Notes: generated by a model not told the origin, from the letters alone. A DNA stretch of 23,327 nucleotides from Pseudomonadota bacterium (GCA_023390955.1 JAEWBW010000082.1:1-23327); one strand, 5' to 3'; counted from the first letter of the stretch, positions 16,350 to 23,016 are shown. Program-made: numbers and translations.

Positions 16350-16363
16350 TTGATCCAGATCAA
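16350..16363. promoter_or_regulatory. Perfect FNR/FixK box between AI-2E and GNAT genes
   Basis: TTGATCCAGATCAA is the full TTGAT-N4-ATCAA palindrome. It is the best of the four such boxes in the window. Its centre is 72 bases from the AI-2E gene start and 91 bases from the GNAT start, so it could serve either or both; leaders of about 31 and 50 bases would result. Confidence 0.8.
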
Positions 16364-16447
16364 GCAGATTCCGGCCACAGCCCGCCTGATCGGCCGACCA
16401 GGCCGGGGATCGCCATTTCCCCGGCCGGAGAGCCCGGAGACATCGGC

Positions 16448-16969
16448 GTGACGGATGCTGCACATTTCACCCGCCAGGAGCAGTTGCGCGACGGGAGCCA
16501 GGTCGAAATCCGATCGCTCCGCCCGGAGGACGAGGCCGACATGCTGGCTGCGCTCGAGCACAGCAGCACGCAGACGCTACAACGCCGATTCTTCGTGCTG
16601 AAGCGCTTCTTCTCGGAGAAGGAGCGCGCCTTCTTCATGAACGTGGACTTCAAGTCCCATGTCGCGCTGGTCGCATGCGCCGAAGAGGACGGTCACGACA
16701 TCATCGTCGGCGGCGGCCGCTATGTGGTCTCCGAACCGGGAAAAGCCGAGGTGGCGTTCGTGGTGATCGATTCCTGGCAAGGCCGTGGCATCGGCGGATT
16801 GCTGACGCGCCACCTCATTACGCTTGCGCGCGAGGCCGGGCTGACCGAGCTGATCGCGGAAGTCCTGCCGGAAAACGCGTCGATGCGCCGGGTGTTCGAC
16901 AAATGGGGTTTCAAGTCCGCCGCACGGCGTGATCCTTCGACGATTCACCTGGTGCTGAAGCTGGCGTGA
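16448..16969 (+). CDS. GNAT family N-acetyltransferase
   Basis: This 173-residue protein is a GNAT-fold acetyltransferase. The acetyl-CoA pyrophosphate loop is QGRGIGG at 111-117, with VAFVVIDSW before it and the ENASMRRVFDKWGF motif near the end. The N-terminal IRSLRPEDEADMLAALEHSS...RRFF resembles the GNAT domain of Pat-type protein lysine acetyltransferases, which in relatives modify acyl-CoA synthetases; the large synthetase-like domain of Pat is absent. The start is GTG, chosen because GGAG stands about 8 bases before it and no in-frame ATG lies near. A hairpin spans the stop codon. The FNR box upstream suggests that protein acetylation might be tied to low oxygen, but this is inference. 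Confidence 0.85.
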   Translation: MTDAAHFTRQEQLRDGSQVEIRSLRPEDEADMLAALEHSSTQTLQRRFFVLKRFFSEKERAFFMNVDFKSHVALVACAEEDGHDIIVGGGRYVVSEPGKAEVAFVVIDSWQGRGIGGLLTRHLITLAREAGLTELIAEVLPENASMRRVFDKWGFKSAARRDPSTIHLVLKLA

Positions 16970-17005
16970 GCGGCCTCCCCTTCCCGGCGCCGCTCAATTG
17001 CCAGC
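16960..17005 (+). terminator. Extended hairpin at the GNAT gene end
   Basis: An interrupted stem: GCTGGC pairs with GCCAGC and GAGCGGC pairs with GCCGCTC, 13 base pairs with short internal mismatches and a 14-base loop. It spans the GNAT stop. There is no U-run after it, so termination efficiency is uncertain. A smaller hairpin (CGGTCGA/TCGACCG, 17022-17040) sits at the end of the convergent gene. Confidence 0.5.
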
Positions 17006-17030
17006 GTTGCGCGGGGAGCAGCGGTCGACC

Positions 17031-17282
17031 TCATCGACCGACCCGATCGGCACCCGGAAAGAATGCAGGGATCAGATAGTAAGCGCCCGGAACCAGCGAC
17101 AGGATGACGTATGCGATGATCATCGCGCCAATATAAGCGCATTTGGCACAGACGTGCCGACCGTATGATTTGGACAATCGAGGCTCAAACAGATCGTTGC
17201 ACCGAGGCCAAAAGTTCATCCCGACCGAGGCCATGCCAAAGATGAATGCGGTGATCCAGTTCGCTTCGCTACCAAGCATCAT
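17031..17282 (-). CDS. Small membrane protein of unknown function
   Basis: I do not recognise this protein of 83 residues. It has two hydrophobic stretches (ITAFIFGMASVGM and YIGAMIIAYVILSLVPGAYYLIPAFF) joined by a polar loop with three cysteines in WPRCNDL and HVCAKCAY; a CxxC pair at the edge of a membrane helix could bind a metal or be redox-active. I prefer the ATG at 17282 to the GTG three codons earlier because AGGAG stands 8 bases before it. The upstream region holds 11-bp-spaced repeats like those near the SARP-type gene. Confidence 0.6.
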   Translation of the reverse strand: MMLGSEANWITAFIFGMASVGMNFWPRCNDLFEPRLSKSYGRHVCAKCAYIGAMIIAYVILSLVPGAYYLIPAFFPGADRVGR

Positions 17283-17403
17283 GACGGGCACTCCTGTCCG
17301 AGGCCACGCTGCCCATCATCGCGGAGCCATCCTTTGGATCAGTCGTCACTCATGTCCCGGCGACTGCATTGTCATTTCGGTACGAGAACGATGCTCATGG
17401 AGC

Positions 17404-17431
17404 AGTGAGTTGAACGTGAACTGACCGTCAA
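17404..17431 (-). repeat. 11-bp-phased TTCACG-like repeats, set 1
   Basis: On the plus strand AGTGAG, CGTGAA and CGTCAA begin at 17404, 17415 and 17426, exactly 11 bases apart; on the minus strand this is TTGACG, TTCACG, CTCACT. They lie about 120 bases upstream of the small membrane protein gene and point to it. Confidence 0.4.
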
Positions 17432-17461
17432 CGCTTCGGCCGCACGCTTCTCGCTTCGCCG

Positions 17462-17782
17462 CTAGCGGCCGTCACAGACGTGGACGACGATCTCGCCATT
17501 GCCGTTCACGATCATCACCTGGCCGTAGTCGTCCTGCGGCGGGCTCTCCTCGTAGCGGAGCGGGATCGTCGTCGTCTCCGTCTCGACCGCGCCGTCGGGC
17601 TGCTCGGCGTTCACATCGAGGATCAGCATCCGCGGGTCGACGCCCTGACGGCTGCGCCGGGTCAGCCGGGCGTGCCAGCCATTGCTCGGCACCCTGACGT
17701 CACCGACCATGACCAGCCTGGGCGGCGTGCCCGGCGCACGGTCGATCCAGACCTTGAAGGTGTTTCTCAGCAGGACGGGCAT
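17462..17782 (-). CDS. Small soluble protein of unknown function
   Basis: The 106-residue product (MPVLLRNTFKVWIDRAPG...) has no signal peptide or membrane segment. It looks beta-rich, with several Asp/Gly turns, a TETTTIPLRYEE strand and the ending GNGEIVVHVCDGR. The start is firm: GGGAGGAA stands 7 bases before this ATG, and upstream in-frame sequence lacks coding character. I see no known motif. It is divergent from the SARP-like regulator gene, and a pair of TTCACG repeats lies about 80 bases upstream on its strand, so control by that regulator is plausible. Confidence 0.6.
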   Translation of the reverse strand: MPVLLRNTFKVWIDRAPGTPPRLVMVGDVRVPSNGWHARLTRRSRQGVDPRMLILDVNAEQPDGAVETETTTIPLRYEESPPQDDYGQVMIVNGNGEIVVHVCDGR

Positions 17783-17857
17783 GACGCGTTCCTCCCTGGC
17801 CAAGTGACGCAATCCTCCGGAGACGGGCGAAACTCGGGGCGGAGAAGACGAGCGGGC

Positions 17858-17874
17858 CGTGAACGGCGCGTGAA
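17858..17874 (-). repeat. 11-bp-phased TTCACG repeats, set 2
   Basis: CGTGAA occurs at 17858-17863 and again at 17869-17874, exactly 11 bases apart, so the minus strand has two TTCACG units in tandem. They are 76 to 92 bases upstream of the 106-residue protein gene and are oriented towards it. Confidence 0.5.
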
Positions 17875-17970
17875 TTTGGTGCGATCTCAATGCCGAGCAG
17901 GTGGTCGGCGCGTCACGGCACGGGTGTCCGCTTACCTCGCCCTCGGACGGCCTGACCGCCGAAACGGCCA

Positions 17971-17992
17971 TTCACGCTCGTTTCACGCTCGT
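17971..17992 (+). repeat. Perfect 11-bp tandem repeat, set 3
   Basis: The unit TTCACGCTCGT occurs twice without a gap or mismatch. An 11-bp direct repeat with a TTCACGC heptamer and 4-base spacer is the usual layout of SARP operators. It lies 71 bases before the favoured start of the SARP-like gene. Confidence 0.65.
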
Positions 17993-18062
17993 CGGCTGGG
18001 AATGGGCCTGTTGCCGTTCTGCCCGCATTGCACCTGACCGCATCTCAATCCCAAAGATCGAC

Positions 18063-20237
18063 ATGCTCACAATTTTGGAAAATCCGACGGGTTATGGTCT
18101 GGCGCCATCGTTGCGGCGGCAGCAACCCTTTCTGGCGGCCTGCGCTGCAGCAAGCCTAGCCTCCCTGAACCCACCCTCCTACACTGTCCTCGACGATACC
18201 GACGCGGGATTGGACAGCATGTCGGGGGTCGAGGACGACAGAGCCGCTGGCAAGAGCGAGACCGGCCGTTTGTGCCTGAGGCTCATCGGCACGTTCTCGG
18301 CGTCGGTCGACGGACGTGAGGTCGAGCTGAGCCGGAAGGCGCAAGCGCTGCTCGGCTACATGATGCTGTCCTCGTCGCGGCAATTGCCGAGGACCAAGCT
18401 GGTCGGATTGCTGTGGAGCGAGAAGGAAGACCTGCTCGCGAAGGGATCGCTGCGTCAGTCGCTCAGTCAGATCCAGCGCGAGCTGAAGTCGCTCGGCTGC
18501 ACTCACTTCCATGCCGACCAGATGCACGTGGCGCTCGAGATCGAGCACGTGCAGTGCGACCTGATGGACGCGATCTCCGATGCCGAGCGCGGCGTCATCC
18601 ATCCCCTCCTGCTCGCCCGCGACCGACTGACCGACGACATCCTCGACGATCTCGAGGACATCGATCCCGCATTCTCCGAATGGCTGACGGGGACGCGACC
18701 ACTGATTCACGAGCGCCTGATCAATGTCCTGATCAAGCTGCTGCCCGACGAAGCCCGATCAGCCGTCTCGGCTGTCGAAGAGGCCGCGGCCCGCGCGATC
18801 TATCGGCTGGACTGCGAGAACGAACGGGCCATCCGTGTTCTCGTCAAGAGCCACGTCGCTGCAGGGAATGTCGGGGCAGCGCTCGCGATCTATGCGCGGC
18901 TGTGGCGCCAGCTCGAAGACGTCTACGACATCGAGCCGCACAAGCTCACGCAAGACCTGATCGCCTCCTTGCGGCAGCAGCAACCCGAGACTCCCGTGCG
19001 GCCATTACCCGCTTCACCGTCGTCCGCAAGTGTGGCCGGATCTGCCAGCAGCCGTCCGTCGGTCGCCGTGCTGCCCTTCCGCGCCTTGTCGGCCAATCTG
19101 GAGCCTCAATTCACGATCGGCGTCGTCGACAGCGTCGTCCAGGCCCTGTCGAGCCTGAAGGAGCTGCTCGTCATTTCGCGCGGCTCGACCATGATCCCGC
19201 TCGCGCCGACGCTGGATCTGCGCGCCATCGGGCGCGATCTCGACGCGCAATATCTGCTTCATGGAAGCATCCAGCGCGCCGGCGACATGATCCGGATCTC
19301 GACCGAGCTCGTCGCCGCCGAGACGATCGAGGTGGTTCGCGCGGACCGTCTCAGCGGAACCGCCTCCGATGTCTTCGACCTGCAGGACCGCATCGCCGTG
19401 GAGGTCATACGCTCGCTTGCACCACAGGTTCGCGACCGGGAGCTTCATCGCGCGATGCAGAAGAGACCAGACGATCTCGACGCCTACCAGCTGGCGCTGG
19501 TCGGCTACGATCAGATGTTCAGCCCGGACTACACGACGTTCGTGACGGCGCGAACCAATTTCGAACGGGCGCATGTGCAAAATCCGGGCTGGGCGCCGCC
19601 CCTGTCCTACAGCGCCATCTGGCACATGCAGCGCGTCTCGCGCGGATGGTCCGCGAATCCGCCGACCGAGCTCGACACGGCGCGGGTGCTTGCGGAACGT
19701 GCGCTGGAGCGCAACTCCGCCGATCCGCTCGCCAACGCCGTCGCAGGCTATACCCTGTCGCATTGCAAGCATGATCACGCCGGCGCGCTCAAGCAGCTCG
19801 ACCGCGCGATCGAGCTCACGCCGAACCTCGCGATCGCATTCGCCTATCGCGCCGCCGTGAACGTTCGCTGCGAACGACACCAGGAGGCCCTCGCGGATGC
19901 GGCCGTCAATCTGCGCCTGTCGCCGCGGGACCGGCATGCCTGGTTTGCGGAGATGATTTCGGCGCAGGCGCATTTTGCGATGAAGGATCTCGACGCGGCC
20001 ATCGCGTACGCGACGCGGGTCGCGACGCTCCTGCCCAACAATCAGCCGAACCTGCGCATCCTCGTTGCCGCGCTCATGGAGAGCGACCGTCCGGACGACG
20101 CAAAGGCCTACGTCCGGCCGCTGATGATGGCCGGCAAACTCGACCTGGGCTGGATCGCGATATCGCCGTGGCCGAAAGCGACCCTGGCGCGCGTCGAGGC
20201 GGCACTCTCGCGCCTCGCCTCGACACTCCGACACTGA
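18063..20237 (+). CDS. SARP-like regulator with BTAD, TolB-like and TPR domains
   Basis: The 724-residue product has an OmpR-type winged-helix domain (about 69-145: LCLRLIGTFSASVDGREVELSRKAQALLGYM...RTKLVGLLWSE), a bacterial transcriptional activation domain (about 160-302, ending with AIYARLWRQLEDVYDIEPHKLTQDL), a linker rich in Pro and Ser, a TolB-like segment (about 329-455: SVAVLPFRALS...QYLLHGSIQRAGDMIRISTELV) and C-terminal TPR repeats. This is the layout of SARP/AfsR-like regulators with an adenylate-cyclase-associated type of sensor part; there is no NB-ARC domain. The start is uncertain: ATG 18219 would remove 52 residues of lower GC3 and leave a short N terminus, while a GTG at 17901 is unlikely. 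The two downstream genes on the same strand are its likely targets. Confidence 0.8.
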   Translation: MLTILENPTGYGLAPSLRRQQPFLAACAAASLASLNPPSYTVLDDTDAGLDSMSGVEDDRAAGKSETGRLCLRLIGTFSASVDGREVELSRKAQALLGYMMLSSSRQLPRTKLVGLLWSEKEDLLAKGSLRQSLSQIQRELKSLGCTHFHADQMHVALEIEHVQCDLMDAISDAERGVIHPLLLARDRLTDDILDDLEDIDPAFSEWLTGTRPLIHERLINVLIKLLPDEARSAVSAVEEAAARAIYRLDCENERAIRVLVKSHVAAGNVGAALAIYARLWRQLEDVYDIEPHKLTQDLIASLRQQQPETPVRPLPASPSSASVAGSASSRPSVAVLPFRALSANLEPQFTIGVVDSVVQALSSLKELLVISRGSTMIPLAPTLDLRAIGRDLDAQYLLHGSIQRAGDMIRISTELVAAETIEVVRADRLSGTASDVFDLQDRIAVEVIRSLAPQVRDRELHRAMQKRPDDLDAYQLALVGYDQMFSPDYTTFVTARTNFERAHVQNPGWAPPLSYSAIWHMQRVSRGWSANPPTELDTARVLAERALERNSADPLANAVAGYTLSHCKHDHAGALKQLDRAIELTPNLAIAFAYRAAVNVRCERHQEALADAAVNLRLSPRDRHAWFAEMISAQAHFAMKDLDAAIAYATRVATLLPNNQPNLRILVAALMESDRPDDAKAYVRPLMMAGKLDLGWIAISPWPKATLARVEAALSRLASTLRH

Positions 20238-20280
20238 CACCGAAAGGCAGAACCGGGAAACCGAACCAGAGGAGGCAGAC

Positions 20281-21228
20281 ATGGCAGGTGGAGCGGGCGG
20301 ATACGGCGGTTACGGCGGGTATGGTGGTTATGGCGGGTACGGAGGATATGGCGGCTATGGGGGATATGGCGGGGCCGGCGGCGGTGGCGGCGCCCTGTTC
20401 GGCGACCGCGCCGACCGTCCGTTCGCAAGTGAACCCGACATAGAAGGCAACAGGTTCACCTCCCCCGGCTTCGGCTCGAGGCTCTGGTCGACCCGCTGGT
20501 ACTCATGGGTCGTGATGTCCGACCTTGCGCGAAGGACGGATTGGCTCGATCGGCTCGGCGGATTTGCCTTGCTCGATCCAGGGCCGAGACAGTGGGATGA
20601 CTTTCTCGAGACCGACATACCGAAATTGAGAAACATGGCGGTCCACGAGCGCGCAGCTGCTCTCGACGAAGCCCTGTCCGAGGCCGACGAATTCATCAGC
20701 AAGTTCCTCCACCTCGTCTCGGCGACGGCGACGACGCATCCGAAGACATCGCGCATGCTCATCGTCGCGGACGCGATCACAGCGCTGATCGCGATGCACT
20801 ACAAGGCTCACTTCAATCGCGCACGCCCCACACAGATAGTTCCCGGGTTGATGTCGCCGATCCAGCACGGCGGGCACGCGTCGTACCCCAGCGGTCACGC
20901 GACCCAGGGGCATGTCTTCGCGGCGCTGCTCACGGAAGTCATCCCTTCGAGCCTCGGTGAAGCGGCGCCAGAACCGGGGCTTTCCGGACAAACCACGATT
21001 GGAAAGTCGCTGCGCGTCCTCGCCGACCGGATTGCGCGCAATCGCGAGATCATCGGGCTGCACTATCCGTCGGATTCTGCGGCCGGCGTGAAGCTCTCGA
21101 AACAAATCACCGAAAAGATTCTCCTGGACCCGGACTACCTGCCGAAGTTCGCGGAGCTCGTGGACGCCGCGAAGGACGAATGGAAGGACACCGGCATCTT
21201 CACGGGAGGAAAATATGCTGGTGCCTGA
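20281..21228 (+). CDS. PAP2/vanadium-haloperoxidase-type enzyme with Gly-Gly-Tyr N terminus
   Basis: This 315-residue protein has a full acid phosphatase/haloperoxidase site: Lys175-x6-Arg182-Pro, Ser204-Gly-His206 in SYPSGHATQGHVFA, and Arg255-x5-His261 followed by YPSD. These residues bind phosphate or vanadate. No membrane helix or signal peptide is visible, so it is of the soluble type. The first 37 residues are MAGGA followed by eight GGY units and a Gly run, which is unusual for this family. An AGAGGAGG ribosome-binding site precedes the ATG, 43 bases after the regulator gene. The last 14 bases overlap the peptidase G1 gene. Phosphatase or halogenating activity cannot be separated from sequence. 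Confidence 0.85.
   Translation: MAGGAGGYGGYGGYGGYGGYGGYGGYGGYGGAGGGGGALFGDRADRPFASEPDIEGNRFTSPGFGSRLWSTRWYSWVVMSDLARRTDWLDRLGGFALLDPGPRQWDDFLETDIPKLRNMAVHERAAALDEALSEADEFISKFLHLVSATATTHPKTSRMLIVADAITALIAMHYKAHFNRARPTQIVPGLMSPIQHGGHASYPSGHATQGHVFAALLTEVIPSSLGEAAPEPGLSGQTTIGKSLRVLADRIARNREIIGLHYPSDSAAGVKLSKQITEKILLDPDYLPKFAELVDAAKDEWKDTGIFTGGKYAGA
20296..20367 (+). repeat. 9-bp repeat coding for eight Gly-Gly-Tyr units
   Basis: Eight successive Gly-Gly-Tyr codon triplets. Gly codons GGA, GGC, GGG and GGT and both Tyr codons are mixed, so the amino-acid pattern is kept while the DNA repeat is degraded. This points to selection on the protein rather than a recent slippage. Confidence 0.9.
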
Positions 21229-22240
21229 ATTTCATTGCGCCCTCTACGACGAGATCGTGCCTGACGGGTACGATCTCCTCAATGCGCCACCCGGCAAGCT
21301 CGATGACTTCGGCGTTCCGCACAAGCCGGATGCCATCAGTGAGCCGGGTCTGTTCGAATTCTGGACGCGGCTGGTGTCGCCGCCCTTTTTCGCAAAGCGG
21401 CCGACATTCCGCCGCATCAATTCGCCATCGGTCGCCGGCCCGATCGAGTCGATGTTGAATTGGTCGGGAGCGCTCGTTTCGACCCCTTGGCCGAAGCAAA
21501 TCGTCTTTGCGGCAGGCGGATGGAACGTGCCGCAAGTGAGTCCGCCGTCGGTAGCGGCCCTTGGCACACCTTCGAACGATCCGAGATCCCTGCTGTGGGT
21601 TGGCCTCGACGGCCGCAACGGCGCGTTGCCGAATATCTCCCTGCCTCAGATCGGCACGGGTCACTGGCCCAATAACCAACCGCAGCACTTTGCCTGGTGG
21701 GAATGGTGGCGGAACACGCCGCCGAAAGAACCTGCCAACATGAAGGAGCCCGACATGAAGGAGCCCGACAAGGCAGGCGATCCGGGCAAAGAGATCACGG
21801 TGATCGACAACTTCGCGATCCAGGTCGGGGATGAGATCCTCGCAGGACTTGCGGTTCAGGTCAGTGGCGACGTCCTGAACTTCATCAAGAACCAGCGTAC
21901 CGGCCAGTTCCGCTCGTTTCTCGCCATTCAGCCCACCGGGAAAATCGAGCCGCTGGGATCATCGGTGGAATGGGTCATGGAGCGACCGACAGATCCGGTC
22001 ACCGGCAAGCTATATCAGTTGCCGGCTTACAGCCCGGTCGACTTCAAATATTGCCTGGCGCGGGCAGCCGATGGAGCCGTGGGGCCCGGACGGGAGATGA
22101 CGCTCGCTGACAATGCGCTCATGATCCAGATGCGCGAGCTCTTCGCGGACCCCTATCGCACCGTCACTGTCTCAACCCCGGAGCTCCGGAAGGATCCGGG
22201 CGGATCGGTCGGCGTCACCTGTACCTATCAGAGCCCGTGA
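21215..22240 (+). CDS. Peptidase G1 (eqolisin) family homologue
   Basis: This 341-residue protein matches the glutamic endopeptidase family G1, best known from fungi (scytalidoglutamic peptidase). Recognisable blocks in order are NWSGALV (82-88), GGWNVP, LLWVGLDG (126-133), LPQIGTGHW with probable catalytic Gln145, WWEWW (161-165), VGDEILAGLAVQ, SSVEWVMERP with probable catalytic Glu252, and VGVTCTYQSP at the end as in the family. About 80 extra residues precede the domain and may act as a propeptide or targeting part; there is no signal peptide, which is odd for a family that is usually secreted. An insert at 170-192 is Lys/Glu/Pro-rich. The start overlaps the PAP2-type gene by 14 bases after GGGAGGA, so coupling is likely. 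Confidence 0.8.
   Translation: MLVPEFHCALYDEIVPDGYDLLNAPPGKLDDFGVPHKPDAISEPGLFEFWTRLVSPPFFAKRPTFRRINSPSVAGPIESMLNWSGALVSTPWPKQIVFAAGGWNVPQVSPPSVAALGTPSNDPRSLLWVGLDGRNGALPNISLPQIGTGHWPNNQPQHFAWWEWWRNTPPKEPANMKEPDMKEPDKAGDPGKEITVIDNFAIQVGDEILAGLAVQVSGDVLNFIKNQRTGQFRSFLAIQPTGKIEPLGSSVEWVMERPTDPVTGKLYQLPAYSPVDFKYCLARAADGAVGPGREMTLADNALMIQMRELFADPYRTVTVSTPELRKDPGGSVGVTCTYQSP
21738..21767 (+). repeat. 15-bp tandem repeat inside the peptidase gene
   Basis: ACATGAAGGAGCCCG occurs twice in tandem, encoding a repeated MKEPD unit in the charged insert between the WWEWW block and the following strand. The copies are identical, which suggests a recent in-frame duplication in a tolerant surface loop. Confidence 0.8.
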
Positions 22241-22292
22241 CGGTTAGCAGGTGGCGGGGGCTTCCTGCATCGGGGTAACCGTCCTGTGCGCC

Positions 22293-22328
22293 GGCCAAGC
22301 GCGATGAGAGTCATCGTCGCGCTTGGCC
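22293..22328. terminator. Strong hairpin between convergent genes
   Basis: GGCCAAGCGC pairs with GCGCTTGGCC, and inside it GATGA pairs with TCATC around a GAG loop, with a 3-base bulge. It lies between the peptidase gene end and the end of the convergent exported protein gene, so it may stop transcription from both sides. T-rich sequence follows about 10 bases later on the plus strand. Confidence 0.65.
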
Positions 22329-22341
22329 GAGACGCGATTTC

Positions 22342-22836
22342 CTATTTCTTGTTCTCTTCGCAGAACTTCAGCGCGCCCAGGACTTCGCCGGCGCGGGGGA
22401 TCGCCATGTCGATGCTGTCGTCCTCGTCGTCCTCGAAGTCGATCGTGAGCCGCTTCGCCTTCGAGAACGCATCGAGCAATTTTTGATCGAATTCGAAGAC
22501 ACCGCGCACGGTGGTCTTGTCCATGACCTCCCACTTGGTGTTCTTCAGCAGGTCCGCCTCGTTGGTGCCAAGGTCGGCCTTGAGGACCTCGCCGGTCTTC
22601 TCCCACTCCCAGCCGTCATAGACGATGACCATGACGATCCGCTTGTCGGAATGACTGAGCACGATCACGTATTCGCGGTTCTCGTCTTCCTTGTCCTTGT
22701 AGCCATAGCTGGCATTGCAATGATCGTCCTTGGCGCGCTTCTCGATGGTCCAGTCACCGACCTTGCTTTGCTGCGCCACCGCCGGCGTTACGAAAAGTCC
22801 CGCAACCAATGCGACAGCCAGATAAATTCGCTTCAT
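22342..22836 (-). CDS. Small exported protein of unknown function
   Basis: The 164-residue product starts with a clear signal peptide (MKRIYLAVALVAGLFVTPAVAQ, cleavage after AVA). The mature part opens with QQSKVGDWTIEKRAKDDHC, has alternating strands and acidic loops, and ends with ALKFCEENKK; its two cysteines can form one disulfide. The VGDWTI opening recalls small periplasmic proteins of the invasion-associated locus B type, but the rest does not match that family clearly. I prefer this ATG to an earlier in-frame codon because GGAGG is 5 bases before it and the signal peptide begins there. Function is unknown. Confidence 0.75.
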   Translation of the reverse strand: MKRIYLAVALVAGLFVTPAVAQQSKVGDWTIEKRAKDDHCNASYGYKDKEDENREYVIVLSHSDKRIVMVIVYDGWEWEKTGEVLKADLGTNEADLLKNTKWEVMDKTTVRGVFEFDQKLLDAFSKAKRLTIDFEDDEDDSIDMAIPRAGEVLGALKFCEENKK

Positions 22837-22865
22837 ATCAGCCTCCTCCGTGAATCCGCGGCAAG

Positions 22866-22886
22866 CTGACACCTCTCAAGGTGAGC
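22866..22886 (-). promoter_or_regulatory. Shared 21-bp motif, copy 2
   Basis: CTGACAC-N7-GGTGAGC with spacer CTCTCAA. Half-sites and spacing equal the copy at 9732-9752. It lies 30 bases upstream of the exported 164-residue protein gene, on the same side and strand as in the first copy. Confidence 0.35.
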
Positions 22887-22919
22887 CGCAAGACCTCCGG
22901 CGGTCGCACGCGACTTACG

Positions 22920-22939
22920 TTGTGACCGCCCGTTCACAA
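22920..22939. promoter_or_regulatory. Inverted repeat, possible operator
   Basis: TTGTGA and TCACAA flank an 8-base spacer, 84 to 103 bases before the exported protein gene. It resembles a CRP-type palindrome, but CRP sites have a 6-base spacer, so the binding protein is open. Confidence 0.3.
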
Positions 22940-23016
22940 GGCACGAGCAACTCCGCAATCACAGCTTCGCCGGAAACATCCAGACGTACGGAAGGCCAGC
23001 ACTTCTGTCGCGGTGC

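Larger units (their letters stand above)
17783..18062. other. Divergent regulatory gap before the SARP-like gene
   Basis: This 280-base gap separates the 106-residue protein gene (minus) and the SARP-like regulator gene (plus). It holds two pairs of 11-bp-phased TTCACG repeats in opposite orientation, listed separately. I found no clear -10/-35 pair and no RNA gene. Confidence 0.5.

Noticed and set aside
15310..16353. 347-codon plus-strand frame rich in His, Asp and Arg
   Set aside because: Antisense to the AI-2E family gene; hydrophobic helices mirrored into charged residues.
17971..17992. Pho box reading of the 11-bp tandem repeat, suggested by the phosphatase-like gene nearby
   Set aside because: The spacing fits PhoB, but the units TTCACGC do not match the CTGTCAT-like heptamer.
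17901..18062. N-terminal extension of the SARP-like protein from a GTG
   Set aside because: The extension lacks family similarity, covers the tandem repeat that looks like an operator, and has poor coding character.
19014..20282. 422-codon minus-strand frame
   Set aside because: Antisense shadow of the SARP-like gene; Arg-rich product with no motif.
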